Shown here: positions 10,144 to 21,983 of the stretch, in pieces | How positions within the stretch are numbered: the stretch's first letter is position 1 | Layout: the number at the start of each line of letters is the position of its first letter | DNA from: Gnetum montanum | Lineage: Eukaryota > Streptophyta > Gnetopsida > Gnetales > Gnetaceae | Direction: 5' to 3' | Assembly (NCBI GenBank): GCA_015680685.1 | Contig: MNCI01013746.1 | Location: forward strand, 427,746 to 488,205 | DNA length: 60,460 nt | Made by a program: the position numbers and the translations under genes | The notes under the pieces: model-generated | Told to the model about the DNA's origin: nothing | Database searches by the model: none | What the model saw: only the letters and a program-made list of their open reading frames with translations

Positions 10144-12165
10144 ATGTCTTCTTCTTCTTCTCACAAGAGTAATACACCACCTAGGGATAATACACGAAAC
10201 AGTCAGCAATCAAAAACACATAACCTCAATCAGCCAGTTCCTCAACAATTCAAAGTGGTATATACTCATCCCGATGAGTATGTATCTGATTACACTTTTA
10301 TCCTCCATCAAGATAAAGATATGTGTTGGAGAGACTTGCAAGGTAACATTGTGTTACCACCAAATCGTGCAGTCCCTAACATGCTCCTCTGTGCCTTGGC
10401 ACAGATTGGCATGATGGAATTATATGCCGAATATGTTGCAACAGACTTTGACACAAGGGATTATCATCCCACAGCTTTACAACGTATGAGGGACTCAAGG
10501 CAGGAGAGCCAACATACTCTGTTGAAGGGCAAAGAAGTCCAGCACATCCTAAGTGCAATGGGAGATGGTGAACCACTCACAACGGGTTCTCTATCGAAAG
10601 ATGTTCCCCCTTCTAACGATGGTGAGGATGTTGGGTATCAAAACTTACGCTTAATGATAAACAAACCTAGTTCTGATGCCTGTGAACACTAGCTGTTCAC
10701 TGAGGGAACAACAACATATAACAAGGACAGGCACTCTGATCGTCACCACGATCGGGGGACGGATAACAAAAGAGAAGGCAGGAGACATCACCATGGAGAT
10801 GGTTCTCCTTCTTCTTCCCCTTCTTCACATCACTCATCCTCTCCTTCCACCTTTGGGTGCATTCATGAAGGGCATAATGGAGAGGATAAAAGTAAGAAAA
10901 ATGAGAGACCTCGACGAGAGAGTCGAGAGAGAGGACAAGGGCATGAATGAAGGGAAAGTAGGGAACAACGAAGACATCATAGACGTCATGAAAGAGATGA
11001 TCATGACGAGCCCCTACTTGCCACCCAAAGCATGCTGAATATAATGGAGGTAGTAAGAATCCCAACAAGGCATTTAAAAGATAGTCAGATCAAGTGCTTA
11101 GACATGAACAACATCCCACGATTTGAAGGGGGATATAATGCTGATCAACAGAATCATTTATAGGCATTCTACAATGCCTACACCTTGCAGAACATAGAGA
11201 ACAAGTGGCAAAAACTTAAGTTGTTTCCCAGGACACTCACCAAGGAAGCAGAGAGTTGGTACCGATCCTTAGAACTGGAAACCATTAGGAGGTGGAGTAC
11301 GATGTTAGAACTCTTCAACAATAAGTATCAAACATACTCCAGAGTGTCTAATTTTCTTAAGCAGATCCAAGGATGGAAGCAAGGTACTTATGAACCCTTG
11401 GATGCTACCATGGGCTGCTATTACGCATTGCTACATCGTTTCCTGGGCCATGGTTACGCACAATGGGATCAAATTCGCCATCTCGTAGATGGGCTAAGGT
11501 ATGAGACTAGGAGAAAGCTTGGGACTTATGCCCAAGGGCGATTATCAGAACTTAGATCCCATGAAGTACATCACTTGTTGGAACAAGTAGCAAAAGAAGA
11601 AGAAGAGCTATGAAAAAGGGAAAGTGTGGAATAATACAACCATGATCCCTCTCTTCGAAAGAAGGGAGTGAAATTTTGTGATGAAGAGGATGAGTCACCA
11701 CTTGAAGAGTTGGTGAACAGAAAGACCTTGCCACTTTAGATACTAGTAATGGAAATAGCGACTAAGGTAGATGACGTATGGAGCTCCTTAGACAGTAAAA
11801 TTAAAACTATCCTAAAGATTGTAGAGGAGTCTAAGGAGGAACGAAGTAGTAAAAAAGGTAAGACAAAGTGGAGAGATTTAGGCCCTGCACATAACAAGGG
11901 TAAGGAAAAAATTACTAACTCTAATGCGGCTGTGGATCCAAACACAGACGATGACGGTGGATGTGACATCTGCCACTATGACCATCCTAAGGGATGTTGT
12001 CCAATCATCTCACATCTACAAAAGTCTGGGCTGTATGCGCTCAACCCAAGACTTAATCAACGGCAAACACCCCGAAGGTTACCTTATCCTCAAGGTAATC
12101 CAAGACAGTTCCACCAATCACTAACGTACTATCCAAGTGGAACTCCACCACAACCCATCGGATAG
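10144..12165 (+). pseudogene. gag of element B (nonsense codons, no frameshift)
   Basis: Gag begins with ATG at 10144 (Met then a Ser run). One frame continues to the protease without frameshifts, broken only by stop codons near 10690, 10948, 11161, 11611, 11633, 11737 and 12163. Segments in order are: an N-terminal region; an Arg/His/Ser/Asp-rich charged stretch (about 10710-11030); the retrotransposon gag core (11185-11590, with ESWYRSLE, GWKQGTYEPLD and GLRYETRR); and a zinc knuckle C-x2-C-x3-H-x3-C (CDICHYDHPKGC, about 11961-11996). Gag would coat and package element RNA in cytoplasmic particles. The stops are all at codons one or two transitions from sense. Confidence 0.85.
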
Positions 12166-12285
12166 CATTAGTAGTGGCAATACCCACATTCATGGGGGAT
12201 GCCACCGCCGAAACATCAATACCCTTACCAGCAACCTGATCCTTATGTCTATTATGTGTAGCAACTGATTTCTCCAAGTGACTCT

Positions 12286-13281
12286 ATGGGTCACACAACT
12301 CCCCAATGTCACTACCAAGTTTGGGAGTACTTTAGAAGGGCTACTTCTCCTCCACATCCATACCATCCTCCTACTTCATTTGGACCTCTTCCACCGGTAG
12401 TTCCCATAACACCTCCTGCTCCAACAATGAAAGGGGAACTCCCCACTCAACCGCAGCAACGCCATGCTACGAGAGCAGTAAACATTGCTAGTTTTGACAA
12501 TTATAAAAAGAGAAGACCTTTCTTTAGAACTAGAAGCCCAGATAAGCTCTCAAAAAAACAAGCGGTTGAGCCTATGTACACTCCTCCGACACATAGAGCT
12601 TTGGAGCACCCTTCAGTCCAAAATCAAAGCTTAATGCTTACAGTTATGTTAACGCATACCGTAACCGACTGGATCAAGGTAGGCCACCTTCCTAGGAAAC
12701 TATCTGCCCCTAGAAGTCCCTTAATCTATTTACAAATCACCGAGAACAAACCACATAAGGCTCTTCTTAACTCAGGTTCCAGAGTCAACCTAATTTCATG
12801 AGAGATGTATCACACCTGGAACCTTCCCCAACTTAAGAAGAGTAACATTCAACTAGAGCTGGTAGACCAGTCTATCACCATTCCTTTGGGATTGGTGGAG
12901 GACATCATTACCACTGTGTGTGGGTGGTCATACCCAACTAACTTCTTGGTGATTGAAGTTAATGGTGACAATGAAGGCTTCCCAATTATAATGGGAAGGC
13001 CATGGCTGAGTATAGTAAATGCGTACCTAGGGATCCACGATCTTTCCTTGCAGATATCTAAGATAAACATTTATAGAAATATTGAGAAGAAGAAAGTTCC
13101 GTGCATCACATACAGTGACTCAGAGAGTGATGACATGGAAGAATGTTTAGCATCTCTTCCATGTAATCGGTGTGTCCAAGAAATACAAATTCAAAGGTGC
13201 CTGTATGTAGCAACCACACCAGTAGTAGACACCTCATGGTTGATAGCTACTAGAAAGAGCAACTTAATATGCACAGAATGA
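12286..13281 (+). pseudogene. Aspartic protease region of element B
   Basis: It continues the gag frame after a Pro/Gln-rich linker. The retropepsin active site reads L-L-N-S-G-S, so the usual catalytic Asp is Asn. The distal glycine-rich flap motif (I-I-M-G-R-P-W-L) is present at about 12990-13010. A TGA near 12799, inside the domain right after VNLIS, occurs at the same place in E. Protease would cut the Gag polyprotein during particle maturation. Nothing resembling reverse transcriptase follows, which is unusual because protease normally leads straight into it. Confidence 0.82.
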
Positions 13282-13494
13282 ATTAGGAGTATAACTCATG
13301 TTAACAACGAAGGCATAGACACATTGGAGTATGAGCGTCGCCAACTTCCACACCTTAACCTAAAAATATTATTCGGGAGAAGTTGGGTACTTTTACAAAA
13401 TTCAAATAAGCGCTCATTATTTCAGATCTCTCCCTTGCAATTTAGTCATGGGGGAGATGGCCAACTATGCTAATCATTGGAGGCCCTCAGTTCT

Positions 13495-13650
13495 TTTAGT
13501 TTTTTATTTTACATGTTTTTGTTTTACAAGTTTTTGTTTTACACATTTTTGTCTTACACGTTTTTGTTTTACAAGTTTTTGTTTTACACGTTTTTGTCTT
13601 ACAAATTTCTTTAAATTTTCTTGTTTTTGTTTTACAACATCATTATACTT
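13495..13650 (+). repeat. 15-base minisatellite TTTTTGTTTTACACG in element B
   Basis: About seven units of TTTTTGTTTTACAMG stand in tandem just after the protease region. Element E holds about nine units at the same place (19950-20095, reverse strand). The array predates the split of B and E and changes in copy number. Peptides predicted through it (Phe-Cys-rich or, antisense, Lys-Gln-rich) are artefacts of the repeat. Confidence 0.85.
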
Positions 13651-15436
13651 TTCCATTTTTTTTGTGTTTGTGTGTGTGTTACCCATCCTGTAAGTTTGTC
13701 ACCCAATAAGTGTTCTTCATGATGGTATGAACTATTTTCATATTGTTTGCTAATGTTTGGTTTTTACATTTAAGTCATGATGTTGATACTAAGGTATGCT
13801 TCTTTTGATATGGCAGGCAATGAGTTCACTTCATCCATTCATCCACCAGTTTTTATGGTCTCTCTCGGCTTGGAAATGTACAGTCTCTTTCTAATAAGAA
13901 CCTTAATGAATAGGTGACTAGGCATTTCTCAAACTAAAGAAGGACTCAAGGATTGAAAAGGGTGTGACTTCAAGGGAACTTGATGCATTTGTGTTGGCCA
14001 TTCTCTTGGGTGCTTGGATGTTTTCTTCTTGAGTTTTCTTGTCGCTTCAACATTGCCCAATCCTCAGGAAGCTAAGCAAATAAAAATAAGAAGTCTTTGC
14101 ATTGTGTGGTTCTCACGCATAAAAACACAAAACACAAAAACAAAAAAAAAACAATGGAAATTCAAAGCACACCCCTTAGATGAAATAATCCCTTGGGTTG
14201 CAAGCACTAGTTATGGAACTCAAAATAAAAAGGTTCCCTCTAACTAAGGCCCTTCCCGCTTCCCATTCTCTCCTCATTCGTTTCGTCGGAATGGTGGTGA
14301 CTCTTGGAGAAGGCATTCTTGTTACTTCAAGTGGATGGATTGGCCGAATGTATTAATGCGAAGTCACTGGATGTGGTTGGTTTAAGGATGGAGTTGGAAT
14401 GAGATTTGCCAAGTCACTTTAACCATGCAACACACAAGGGGTTGTACACCACCTTGTTCTTGGGATTCCATTCCATTATCCTCTCTTCATCCTTCTCTCC
14501 ATTGTTCACCTCATTGCTGGTTGTATCATTAGTGTATATTTTAGTTGACGCATTGTTTTCTTTCTGGGAAATTCTTGTGGTTAAGACTTTAACTTTTGTT
14601 CCAAATGACATTCCTAGATCCTATGGACTCTTTGAATGTGGGTATGTCAGGGCATTAAGGGCATGAGCCTACTTTGGGGAGGACCCACTGACATTCCTCT
14701 TTGGGGCACCAGTTAAATTCTTTCCCTTAAACATTTTTGCAATTGATTTTATTTTGTTCATTTCCATCTTGACATCCATTTCATCGATGTCATAGTTGTC
14801 CCTTTTTATCTATCTTTCTTATTCCTTTTCTTTCTCCATTCTAATGCTATCGGAGGTTCGTGATTAGTCATGGGGGTACAGGGCCCGATTTTTTCAATTT
14901 TCTCCTAACCCTAATTTTTTCGATTCTTTCCTAACCCCTACACCTTCAATAGTCATGAATATTATATCTCTAGAACCGCAATCAACCATACCACAACCTA
15001 GCCAATGGACTTACACCGAAGCAAGGTATCAATTACATGATGATTCATTTACCCTTGCTAATATAAGACTGTGTTGTGTGTGTAGATGGAAACCATATGA
15101 CAATGGAGGGGATCTGGAAGGAACACTTGGAATGGAGCAGCGCTGAAAGTAGTTATGCAAGGAGCAAGATCGATGATGCACTTACCGATGGACAACGAAA
15201 GGTGCAATCTTGGCATTGGAATAGCAACACTTCTTTCTCTCTCTCTTTCTCAGCTACCAAATGAGGCCCGATGTCAATGTAATAAGATGTTCACTCCTGT
15301 TGTCATGAATACCAGTTTTGTCAAGTCTTGTAATGATGATCCATTCACAAGTCATCCCATTAGTTTCATTTTGAGTCAATAATCCCATACCTTCCTGATA
15401 TTATTGTAAGGAACACAAGGACGAGTTTTCATTCAG
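13651..15436 (+). other. Long non-coding 3' region of element B
   Basis: No coding region is supported. The whole 1.8 kb is conserved in order with E (18177-19900), so it is a fixed part of the family. An 86-codon frame at 14406-14666 with a hydrophobic centre lacks an ATG start and has two stops in E. Short oligopurine and CTCT tracts lie near 15230. It may hold packaging or RNA-structure signals needed by an element that relies on foreign enzymes; this is inference. Confidence 0.6.
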
Positions 15437-15447
15437 TCATGGGGGTA
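15437..15447 (+). other. Polypurine tract of element B
   Basis: TCATGGGGGTA lies immediately before the 3' LTR. The identical motif adjoins the 3' LTRs of E (18166-18176, reverse) and H (59103-59113, reverse). Confidence 0.8.
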
Positions 15448-16291
15448 TGATGGGATGCGATATCGCATGGGCTGCAATATCGCATCCCTCGCGATATCAC
15501 TTACGCAATATCATGTCGTCCCCTATGATATCGCGTACGCAATATCGCAGTGCGTCATCATATCTATAAATAAGAGGCGACTCTCCCTTGTTTCATCATC
15601 CTAGGCTAGACAGTAGGGAAACTTTGGCAGATTGATCACTTCAGAGATAGAATATTTTCCATGTGCCTGCATTAGGAGTCCTAAAGTGAATGGATCTTTA
15701 TTCGAGCAGACATTATACTTAAACACAAGTTTGTGTACGGCAATAAAGACGAGCTTCTTGGATAAACCTTGTAATGCATCGAATAGGCTAATTAGGATTT
15801 TATTTATTGTTATCTACTGCTTTCCATTTAATCGCTTTATTAGGAATTAAATCTTTCTCAACCCTTCTCTCCTAGTTAAGTGCCTCAGTATGACCACTTC
15901 GAGCACGTGCGTTACGTGTGGTGATCCCAGCAACAATTAGCATTTGGTAGCCACGATTGCATCGATTCAGGGTGTGTACGATAAGCGGGAACAAATGCTG
16001 ATGCTAGGTTAATTTAGACTTAGCTCATTAGTTAAAGTTAGTAATTAGTCTTCTCAACCCTTCAACTCAAAAGCATAGGAGATAAAAACATAAAAACTAT
16101 AAAAATCATATACCTCGGACTTACTTAACCATACACCGTGACAAATACAAGTAAGTCTAGGAAGACAACAAATGATTAACCCTAAGTGTTCCATGAGGTG
16201 TGTAGGCACTTAGTCTACGGAGTTCGATCGAATCACGCGTGCTACGCTCGTATTCATATGGTTGAGTGTAGGGGTACCTTGCCACTCATCA
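15448..16291 (+). repeat. 3' LTR of element B
   Basis: The LTR runs from TGATGGGATG to CACTCATCA, about 844 bases. It matches the 5' LTR closely, with scattered transitions and an extra stretch near 16245 (CGTATTCATATGG). It is followed by the right target-site copy CCTGT (16292-16296). Confidence 0.88.
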
Positions 16292-16651
16292 CCTGTAATC
16301 GTTACATAAGCCTAAGACATGTACGGTAAGCTAAGACCGAATGCTCATCACTTTAGGCTAGAGTAGAATTACATTGTCGTCGTTACTTAGATTTAGATTT
16401 CTATTTTCAACTTTCATCATTTTCACAACTAGGAGTATTAAAGGCCAAACAACATCAACTATCACATGCCTCACTTTGGACTAAACCATACGTGACAAAG
16501 CTACCACTAGTCCAAGTGGGAAGACAACGTTATGTAATCAATGCTTAACAATCTAGATTCCACAACTAGTCACATCCATGGAATTTGACTGGATTATGCA
16601 TGAACACTTATGATTCATATGGTTGAGCTTAGGGGTACCTACCACTCATCA

Positions 16652-17347
16652 AATGGGTATCCTAATATAATATTTTTCATGATATACTTAAATTCTATTA
16701 AATTTTTGTGTTATCTATATATCAAATGGACACATATAGTTATCTATGAAGATTATAATATGTAATTGACTAAAAGTAAGTCTTCTTGAATACTTTTAAT
16801 ACCAATTCCTTTTTATGGTAGAATATTGATTTCAACAAAAAGATGTTTGTGATAATCAAACAACGTAGACATAAATTTTATATGGGTAATGGTACTAAGA
16901 ATATCAACAATTTGTTCTTTGGCTCTTTGAAAATCAATGGAAGATTAAATAGCTTGACAAAAATGAAACTCTAGAATATTCCTTGGTTTGGACATTAAAA
17001 TCTATAGCTCACTTATAAATAATCAATAGTACATGCTCCTGGATAAATTATTCTATATTTTGGGTACATTGCACCATCAAAGCATTAACTAATTCATCCA
17101 GTTTTTTTTAATTAAAATTTATTATGAGTGAGTTGAATGTTATGCTTTTATATCACATTGCTTAGTTGTGAAGTAAAATTCTAAGTATGAGGTAAGTAAT
17201 CCAAAATTTGAATGAGCACATACTATGATGTAAGATTAACAACTAAAGATGCGTATATATAAGAAAAAAAATCATGCCTCTTATTTGCAACATTGCTAGA
17301 AGTAGATGTAACAAATTTATGCTTGTTAGAGTATAAACTTGCATTTT
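16652..17347. other. AT-rich DNA without recognisable gene
   Basis: This lies between LTR C and element E and is the original DNA into which E inserted, continuing at 24649. It is strongly AT-rich with no long frame and no motif I recognise on either strand. Confidence 0.5.
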
Positions 17348-17352
17348 GATAG
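17348..17352 (+). repeat. Target-site duplication of element E (GATAG, left)
   Basis: GATAG at 17348-17352 is repeated exactly at 24644-24648, directly outside the two LTR edges of E. This proves the element boundaries and a single insertion event. Confidence 0.9.
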
Positions 17353-18165
17353 TGATGAGTGGCGAGGTATCCCTACACTCAACCATACGAATACGAGTGT
17401 AGCACGTGCGATCCGGTCGAACTCCGCAGACTAAGTGCCTACATGCCCATGGAACACTTAGGGTTAATTATTCGTTATCTTCCCAAACTTACTTGTAGTT
17501 GTCACGGTGTATGGTTAAGTAAGTCCAAGGTATATGATTTTTATAGATTTTTATGTTTTTGTCTCCTATGCTATTGAGTTGAAGGGTTGAGAAGACTAAT
17601 TACTAACTCTAACTAATGAACTAAGCCTAAATTAACCTAGCGTCAACATCCATTCCCACTTACCGTACACACCCTGAATCGATGCAACCATGGTTACCAA
17701 ACGTTAATCGTTGCTGGGATCACCACGCGTAACGCACATGCTCGAAGCGATCATACCGAGGCACTTAACTAGGAGAGAAGGGTTGAGAAATATTTAATTC
17801 CTAATAAAGCATGTAAATAACAATAAATAAAATCCTAATTAGCCTATTCCATGCACTACAAGGTTTATCCAAGAAGCTCATCTTTATTGTCGTACACAAA
17901 CTTGTGTTCAAGTACAATGTTTTCTCGAATAAAGATCTGTTCACTTTAGGACTCCTACTGCGGGCACATGGGAAATATTCTATCTCTGGAGTGATCAATC
18001 TACCAGAGTTTCCCTATTGTTTAGCCTAGGATGATAAAATAAGGGAGAGCCACCTCTTATTTATAGATATGACAGCGCACTGCGATATTGCGTATGCGAT
18101 ATCGCAGGGGACGACGCGATATCACGTACGTGATATCGCGAGGGATGCAATATCACATCTCATCA
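17353..18165 (-). repeat. 3' LTR of element E
   Basis: On the + strand it reads TGATGAGTGG...CTCATCA, about 813 bases. It adjoins the polypurine tract at 18166-18176. The GATATC palindrome cluster lies at 18075-18160 and the TATA box on the minus strand at about 18060-18067. Confidence 0.9.
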
Positions 18166-18176
18166 TACCCCCATGA
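18166..18176 (-). other. Polypurine tract of element E
   Basis: The reverse complement is TCATGGGGGTA, the same as in B and H, directly abutting the inner edge of the 3' LTR. Confidence 0.8.
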
Positions 18177-19900
18177 CTAAATGAAAACTTTTCCTCAAGT
18201 TTCTTACAATAATATCGGGAAAGTATGGGATTATTGACTCAATGGAACTAATGGGATGACATGTGAATGGATCATCATTACAAGACTCAACAGAACTAGT
18301 GTTCATGAAAACAAGGATGAACACCTTATTACATTGACATCAGGCCTTAGTTGGCAACTAAGAAAGAGAGAGAGAGAGAGAAAGATTGTGTCTTTCGTTG
18401 TCCATCGGTAAGCGTGCCATCAATCTTGCTCCTTGCATAACTACTTCCAGCGCTGCTCCATTCCAAGTGTTCCTTCCAGATCCCCTTTATTGTCGTACAG
18501 TTTCCATCTGCACACACAACACAGTCTTATATTAGCAAGGGTAAATGAATCATCAGTAATTAATACCTTGCTTCGGTGTAAGTCCATTGGCTAGGTTGTG
18601 GTATGGATGATTGCAGATCTGGAGATGTAATATTCATGACTACCGAAGGTGTAGGGGTTAGGAAAAAATTGAAAAAATTAGGGCTAGGAGAAAATTGAAA
18701 AAATTGGGCCCTGTACCCCCATGACTAATATTAGAATGGAGAAAGAAAAGGAATACAAAAGATGAATAAAAAGAGACAACGGTAATGGCGATGAAGTGGA
18801 TGTCAAGATGGAAATGAACAAAATAAAATTAATTGGAAAATGTTAAGGGAAAGAATTTAACTGGAAAACCAAATAGGAATGTCAGTGGGTCCTCCCCAAA
18901 GTAGGCTCATGCCATTAATGCCTTGACAAACCTACATTCAAAGAGTCCGTAGGCTCTGGGAATGTCCTTTGGAACAAGAGTTAAAGTCTTAACCATAAGA
19001 ATTTATCAAAAAGAAAATAATGCATATACCAAAATATACACTAATGATACAACTGGCAATGAGGTGAATAATGGAGAGAAGGATGGAGAGAAGAGAATGG
19101 AATGGAATCCCAAGAACAAGGTGGTGTACAGCCCCTTGTGTGTGTCATGATTAATGTAACTCAACAAATCTCATTCCAAGTTCGGCCTCAAACCAACCAC
19201 ATCCAATGACTTCGCATCAATACATTCGGCCAATCCGTAAACTTGAGTAACAAGAAAGCCTTCTCCAAGAGTCACCACCATTCTGACGAAACGAATGAGG
19301 AGAGAATGGAAAGCGAGAAGGACCTTAGTTAGAGGAAACATGTTTAGTTCCATAACCAGTGCTTGTAGCCCAAGGGATTATTTTACCTAAGGGGTGTGCT
19401 TTGAATTCTCACTTGTCTTCTTTTTTTTTTTTGTGTTTTGTGTTTTTATGCGTGAGAACCACACCATGCAAAGACTTCTTATTTTTATTTACTCAGCTTC
19501 CAATAATTGAGGCAACGTCGAAGTGGCAAGAAAAATCAAGAAGAAAACATCCAAGCACCCAAGAGAACGGCCAACACAAATGCATCAAGTTCCCTTGAAG
19601 TCATACCCTTTTCAATCCTTGAGTCCTTCCTTAGCTTGAGAAATGCCCAGTCACCAATTTGTTAAAGTTCTTATTATGAAGGGGACTGTACATTTCCAAG
19701 CTGAGAGAGACCATAGAAACTGATGGATGGATGGATGACGTGAACTCATTGTCTACCATATCAAAAGAAACATACCTTAGTATCAACATCATAACTTAAA
19801 GGTAAAAACCAAACATTAGCAATCAATGAAAAACAGTTCATACCATCGTGAAGAACACTTATTGGGTGACAAACTTACAGGATGGTTAACACACACACAA
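18177..19900 (-). other. Long non-coding 3' region of element E
   Basis: It matches the 3' region of B along its length on the minus strand. No coding region is visible. A GA-repeat tract lies at 18360-18385. The conserved order with B argues that this region is part of the transposing unit and not a random insertion. Confidence 0.6.
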
Positions 19901-19949
19901 AAAATGGAAAAGTATAACGATGTTGTAAAACAAAAACAAAAAAAGTTAA

Positions 19950-20095
19950 AGAAATTTGTAAAACAAAAATGTGTAAGACAAAAACATGTAAAACAAAAAC
20001 GTGTAAAACAAAAATGTGTAAAACAAAAACATGGAAAACAAAAACGTGTAAACCAAAAACGTGCAAAACAAAAACATGTAAAACAAAAACTAAAA
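19950..20095 (-). repeat. 15-base minisatellite in element E
   Basis: About nine units, read on the + strand as GTGTAAAACAAAAAC and variants. They are orthologous to the seven-unit array in B at 13495-13650. Confidence 0.85.
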
Positions 20096-20117
20096 AGAAC
20101 TAAGGGCCCCCAAATGA

Positions 20118-21429
20118 TTAGCATAGGTGGCCATCTCCCCCATGACTGAATTGTAAGGGAGAGATCCAAAAGAATGAGCGTTTGTTTGAATTTCTTAAAA
20201 GTGCCCAACTTCTCCCAATTGAGGTTCTTAGATTAAGGGTCGAAAGTTGGCGATGCTCATATTCCAATGTGTCTATGCTTTCGTTGTTAACATGAGTTGT
20301 TTCCTCAGTTTGTTCCATGCATATTTGTCTATTGCTCTTTCGAATAGCTGTCAACCACAAGGTGTCTACTACTAATTGTGTGGTTACTACATACAGGCAT
20401 CTTTGTCTCACAGTATCAAGGGCACACCTGTTGCATGAAGGCATTTCCTCCATGTCATCACCCAATGAATCACTGTATGTGATGCATGGAACTTTCCTCT
20501 TCTCGATCTTTCCATACATGTTTATCTTAGAAATTTCCAAGGAAAGATCGTGGATCCTAAGGCATGCATCTACTGTACTCAGCCATGTCCTTCCCATTAT
20601 AATTGGAAAGTCCCCTNGGGTGTCTACTACTAATTATGTGGTTACTACATACAGGCATCTTTGTCTCACAGTATCAAGGGCACACCTNNNNNNNNNNNNN
20701 NNNNNNATGATAGACTAGTCTACCAGCTCTAGTTGAATGTTACTCTTCTTAAGTTGGGGCAGGTTCCAGGCGTGATACATCTCTTGTGAAATTAAGTTGA
20801 CTCCAATACNCTGTACTCAGCCATGTCCTTCCCATTATAATTGGAAAGTCCCCTTCGTTGTTGTTGACATCAATCACTAGGAAATCAGCTAGGTAGGACC
20901 AACCACACATAGTGGTAACGACGTCCTCCACCAATCCCAAAGGAATAGTGATAGACTGGTCTACCAGCTCTAGTTGAATGTTACTCTTCTTAAGTTGGGG
21001 TAGGTTCCAGGCTTGATACATTTCTCATGATATTAAGTTAACTCTGAAACCTGAGTCAAGAAGAGCCTTACGTGGTTCATTTTCGACAACTTGTAAATAG
21101 ATTAAGGGACTCTCAAGGTTGGTTAGTTTCCTAGGAAGGTGGCCTACCTTGATCTAGTCAGTTACTATTTGCGTTAACATAATCGTATGCGTTAAGCTCT
21201 GATTTTGGACTGAAGGGAGCTCCAAAGTTCTATGTATCGGAGGAGTGTACATAGGCTCAACCGCTTGTTGTTGTGAGAGCTTGTCTAGGCTTCTAGTTTT
21301 GAAGAAAGGTCTTCTCTTTTTACAATTTTTAGAACCAGCAACGAGTTGAATGTTTACTACTCTCGTAGCGTGGCGTTGCTGCGGTTGAGTGGGGAGTTCC
21401 CCTTGCATTGTTGGAGTAGGAGGTGTCAT
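20118..21429 (-). pseudogene. Aspartic protease region of element E
   Basis: It aligns with B at 12420-13450 on the minus strand. The retropepsin active site keeps L-L-D-S-G near 21050-21063. The distal G-R-T-W-L motif is near 20590-20605 and again near 20830. A TGA follows VNLIS at the same place as in B. A frameshift separates this part from gag near 21430. Between 20617 and 20810 the region holds two single N bases, a 19-base N run and displaced repeats of neighbouring sequence, so the frame there cannot be judged. Confidence 0.75.
20617..20810. other. Assembly-damaged stretch with Ns and displaced repeats
   Basis: N bases occur at 20617, 20688-20706 and 20810. The block 20618-20687 repeats 20354-20428. 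The block 20811-20854 repeats 20573-20616. The block 20707-20809 resembles 20956-21055 but differs at several bases, so it probably came from another copy of the element. This is a scaffold join, not biology. Confidence 0.85.
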
Positions 21430-21983
21430 GGAACTACCGATGGAAGAGGTGTGGACGGATTAGGAGGATGGTAAGTATGTGGGGTACCTCCCAGAGGAGA
21501 AGGAGTCCTCCTAAAGTACTCCCAAACTTGGTAGTGACGTTGGAGAGTTGTGTGACCCATGGAGTCACTTGGAGAAACCGATTGCTGCACATAATAACCA
21601 TATGGATCGGGTTGCTGGTAAGGGTATTGATGTTTTGGTGGTGGCATCCCCCATGACTGTGGGTATTGCCACTACTGATGTTTTCTAATGGGTTGTGGTG
21701 GAGTTCCACTTGGATATTACATTAGTGGTTGGTGGAACTGCCTTGGGTTACCTTGAGGATAAGGTAACCTTCAGGGTGTCTACCATTGGTTAAGTCTCGG
21801 ATTAAGTGCATACACCCAAGACTCCTGTAGATGTGAGATGATTAGACAACATCCCTTAGGATGGTCATAGTGGCAGATCTCACATCCACCATCATCATTT
21901 GTGTTTGAATCCACAACCTCATCGGAGATAGTAATTTTCCCCTTACCCTTGTTATGTGGAGGGCCTAAATCTCTCCGCTTTGT

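Larger units (their letters stand above)
9188..16291 (+). mobile_element. Complete LTR retrotransposon B, gag-protease only
   Basis: The order is 5' LTR (9188-10000), primer-binding site, gag, protease, 15-base minisatellite, long non-coding tail, polypurine tract and 3' LTR (15448-16291). Total length is 7.1 kb. Coding capacity stops after the protease. The 2.2 kb between 13282 and 15437 shows none of the usual RT, RNase H or integrase motifs. The gag-protease style and tRNA-Asp primer site resemble the Athila branch of Ty3/gypsy. It must have moved with enzymes from another element. It is inserted in LTR C and is therefore younger than C. Element E is a close relative. Confidence 0.9.
8602..16651 (+). 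repeat. 3' LTR of element C, split by insertion of element B
   Basis: LTR C starts TGATGAATCATC at 8602 after a polypurine tract. It is interrupted at 9187, resumes at 16297 and ends CACTCATCA at 16651, so the LTR itself is about 940 bases. A TATA box lies at about 8773-8780. The join across element B reads smoothly against the uninterrupted relative at 53078-53922. Coordinates here include the inserted element B. Confidence 0.75.

Noticed and set aside
14406-14666. Hydrophobic 86-codon frame that could be an envelope-like protein in B
   Set aside because: It has no ATG start, no signal or fusion motif, and two stops in the orthologous part of E.
14890-14945. Telomere-like CCTAACCCTAA words
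   Set aside because: Only one or two imperfect units in element DNA; not an array.
17359-17577. 72-76 codon + strand frames at 17359 and 23852
   Set aside because: They are antisense to the LTR of E and shared only through LTR identity.
19826-20149. A 107-codon Lys/Gln-rich frame on the + strand
   Set aside because: It is the translation of the 15-base minisatellite on the antisense strand of element E; all frames look regular for that reason.
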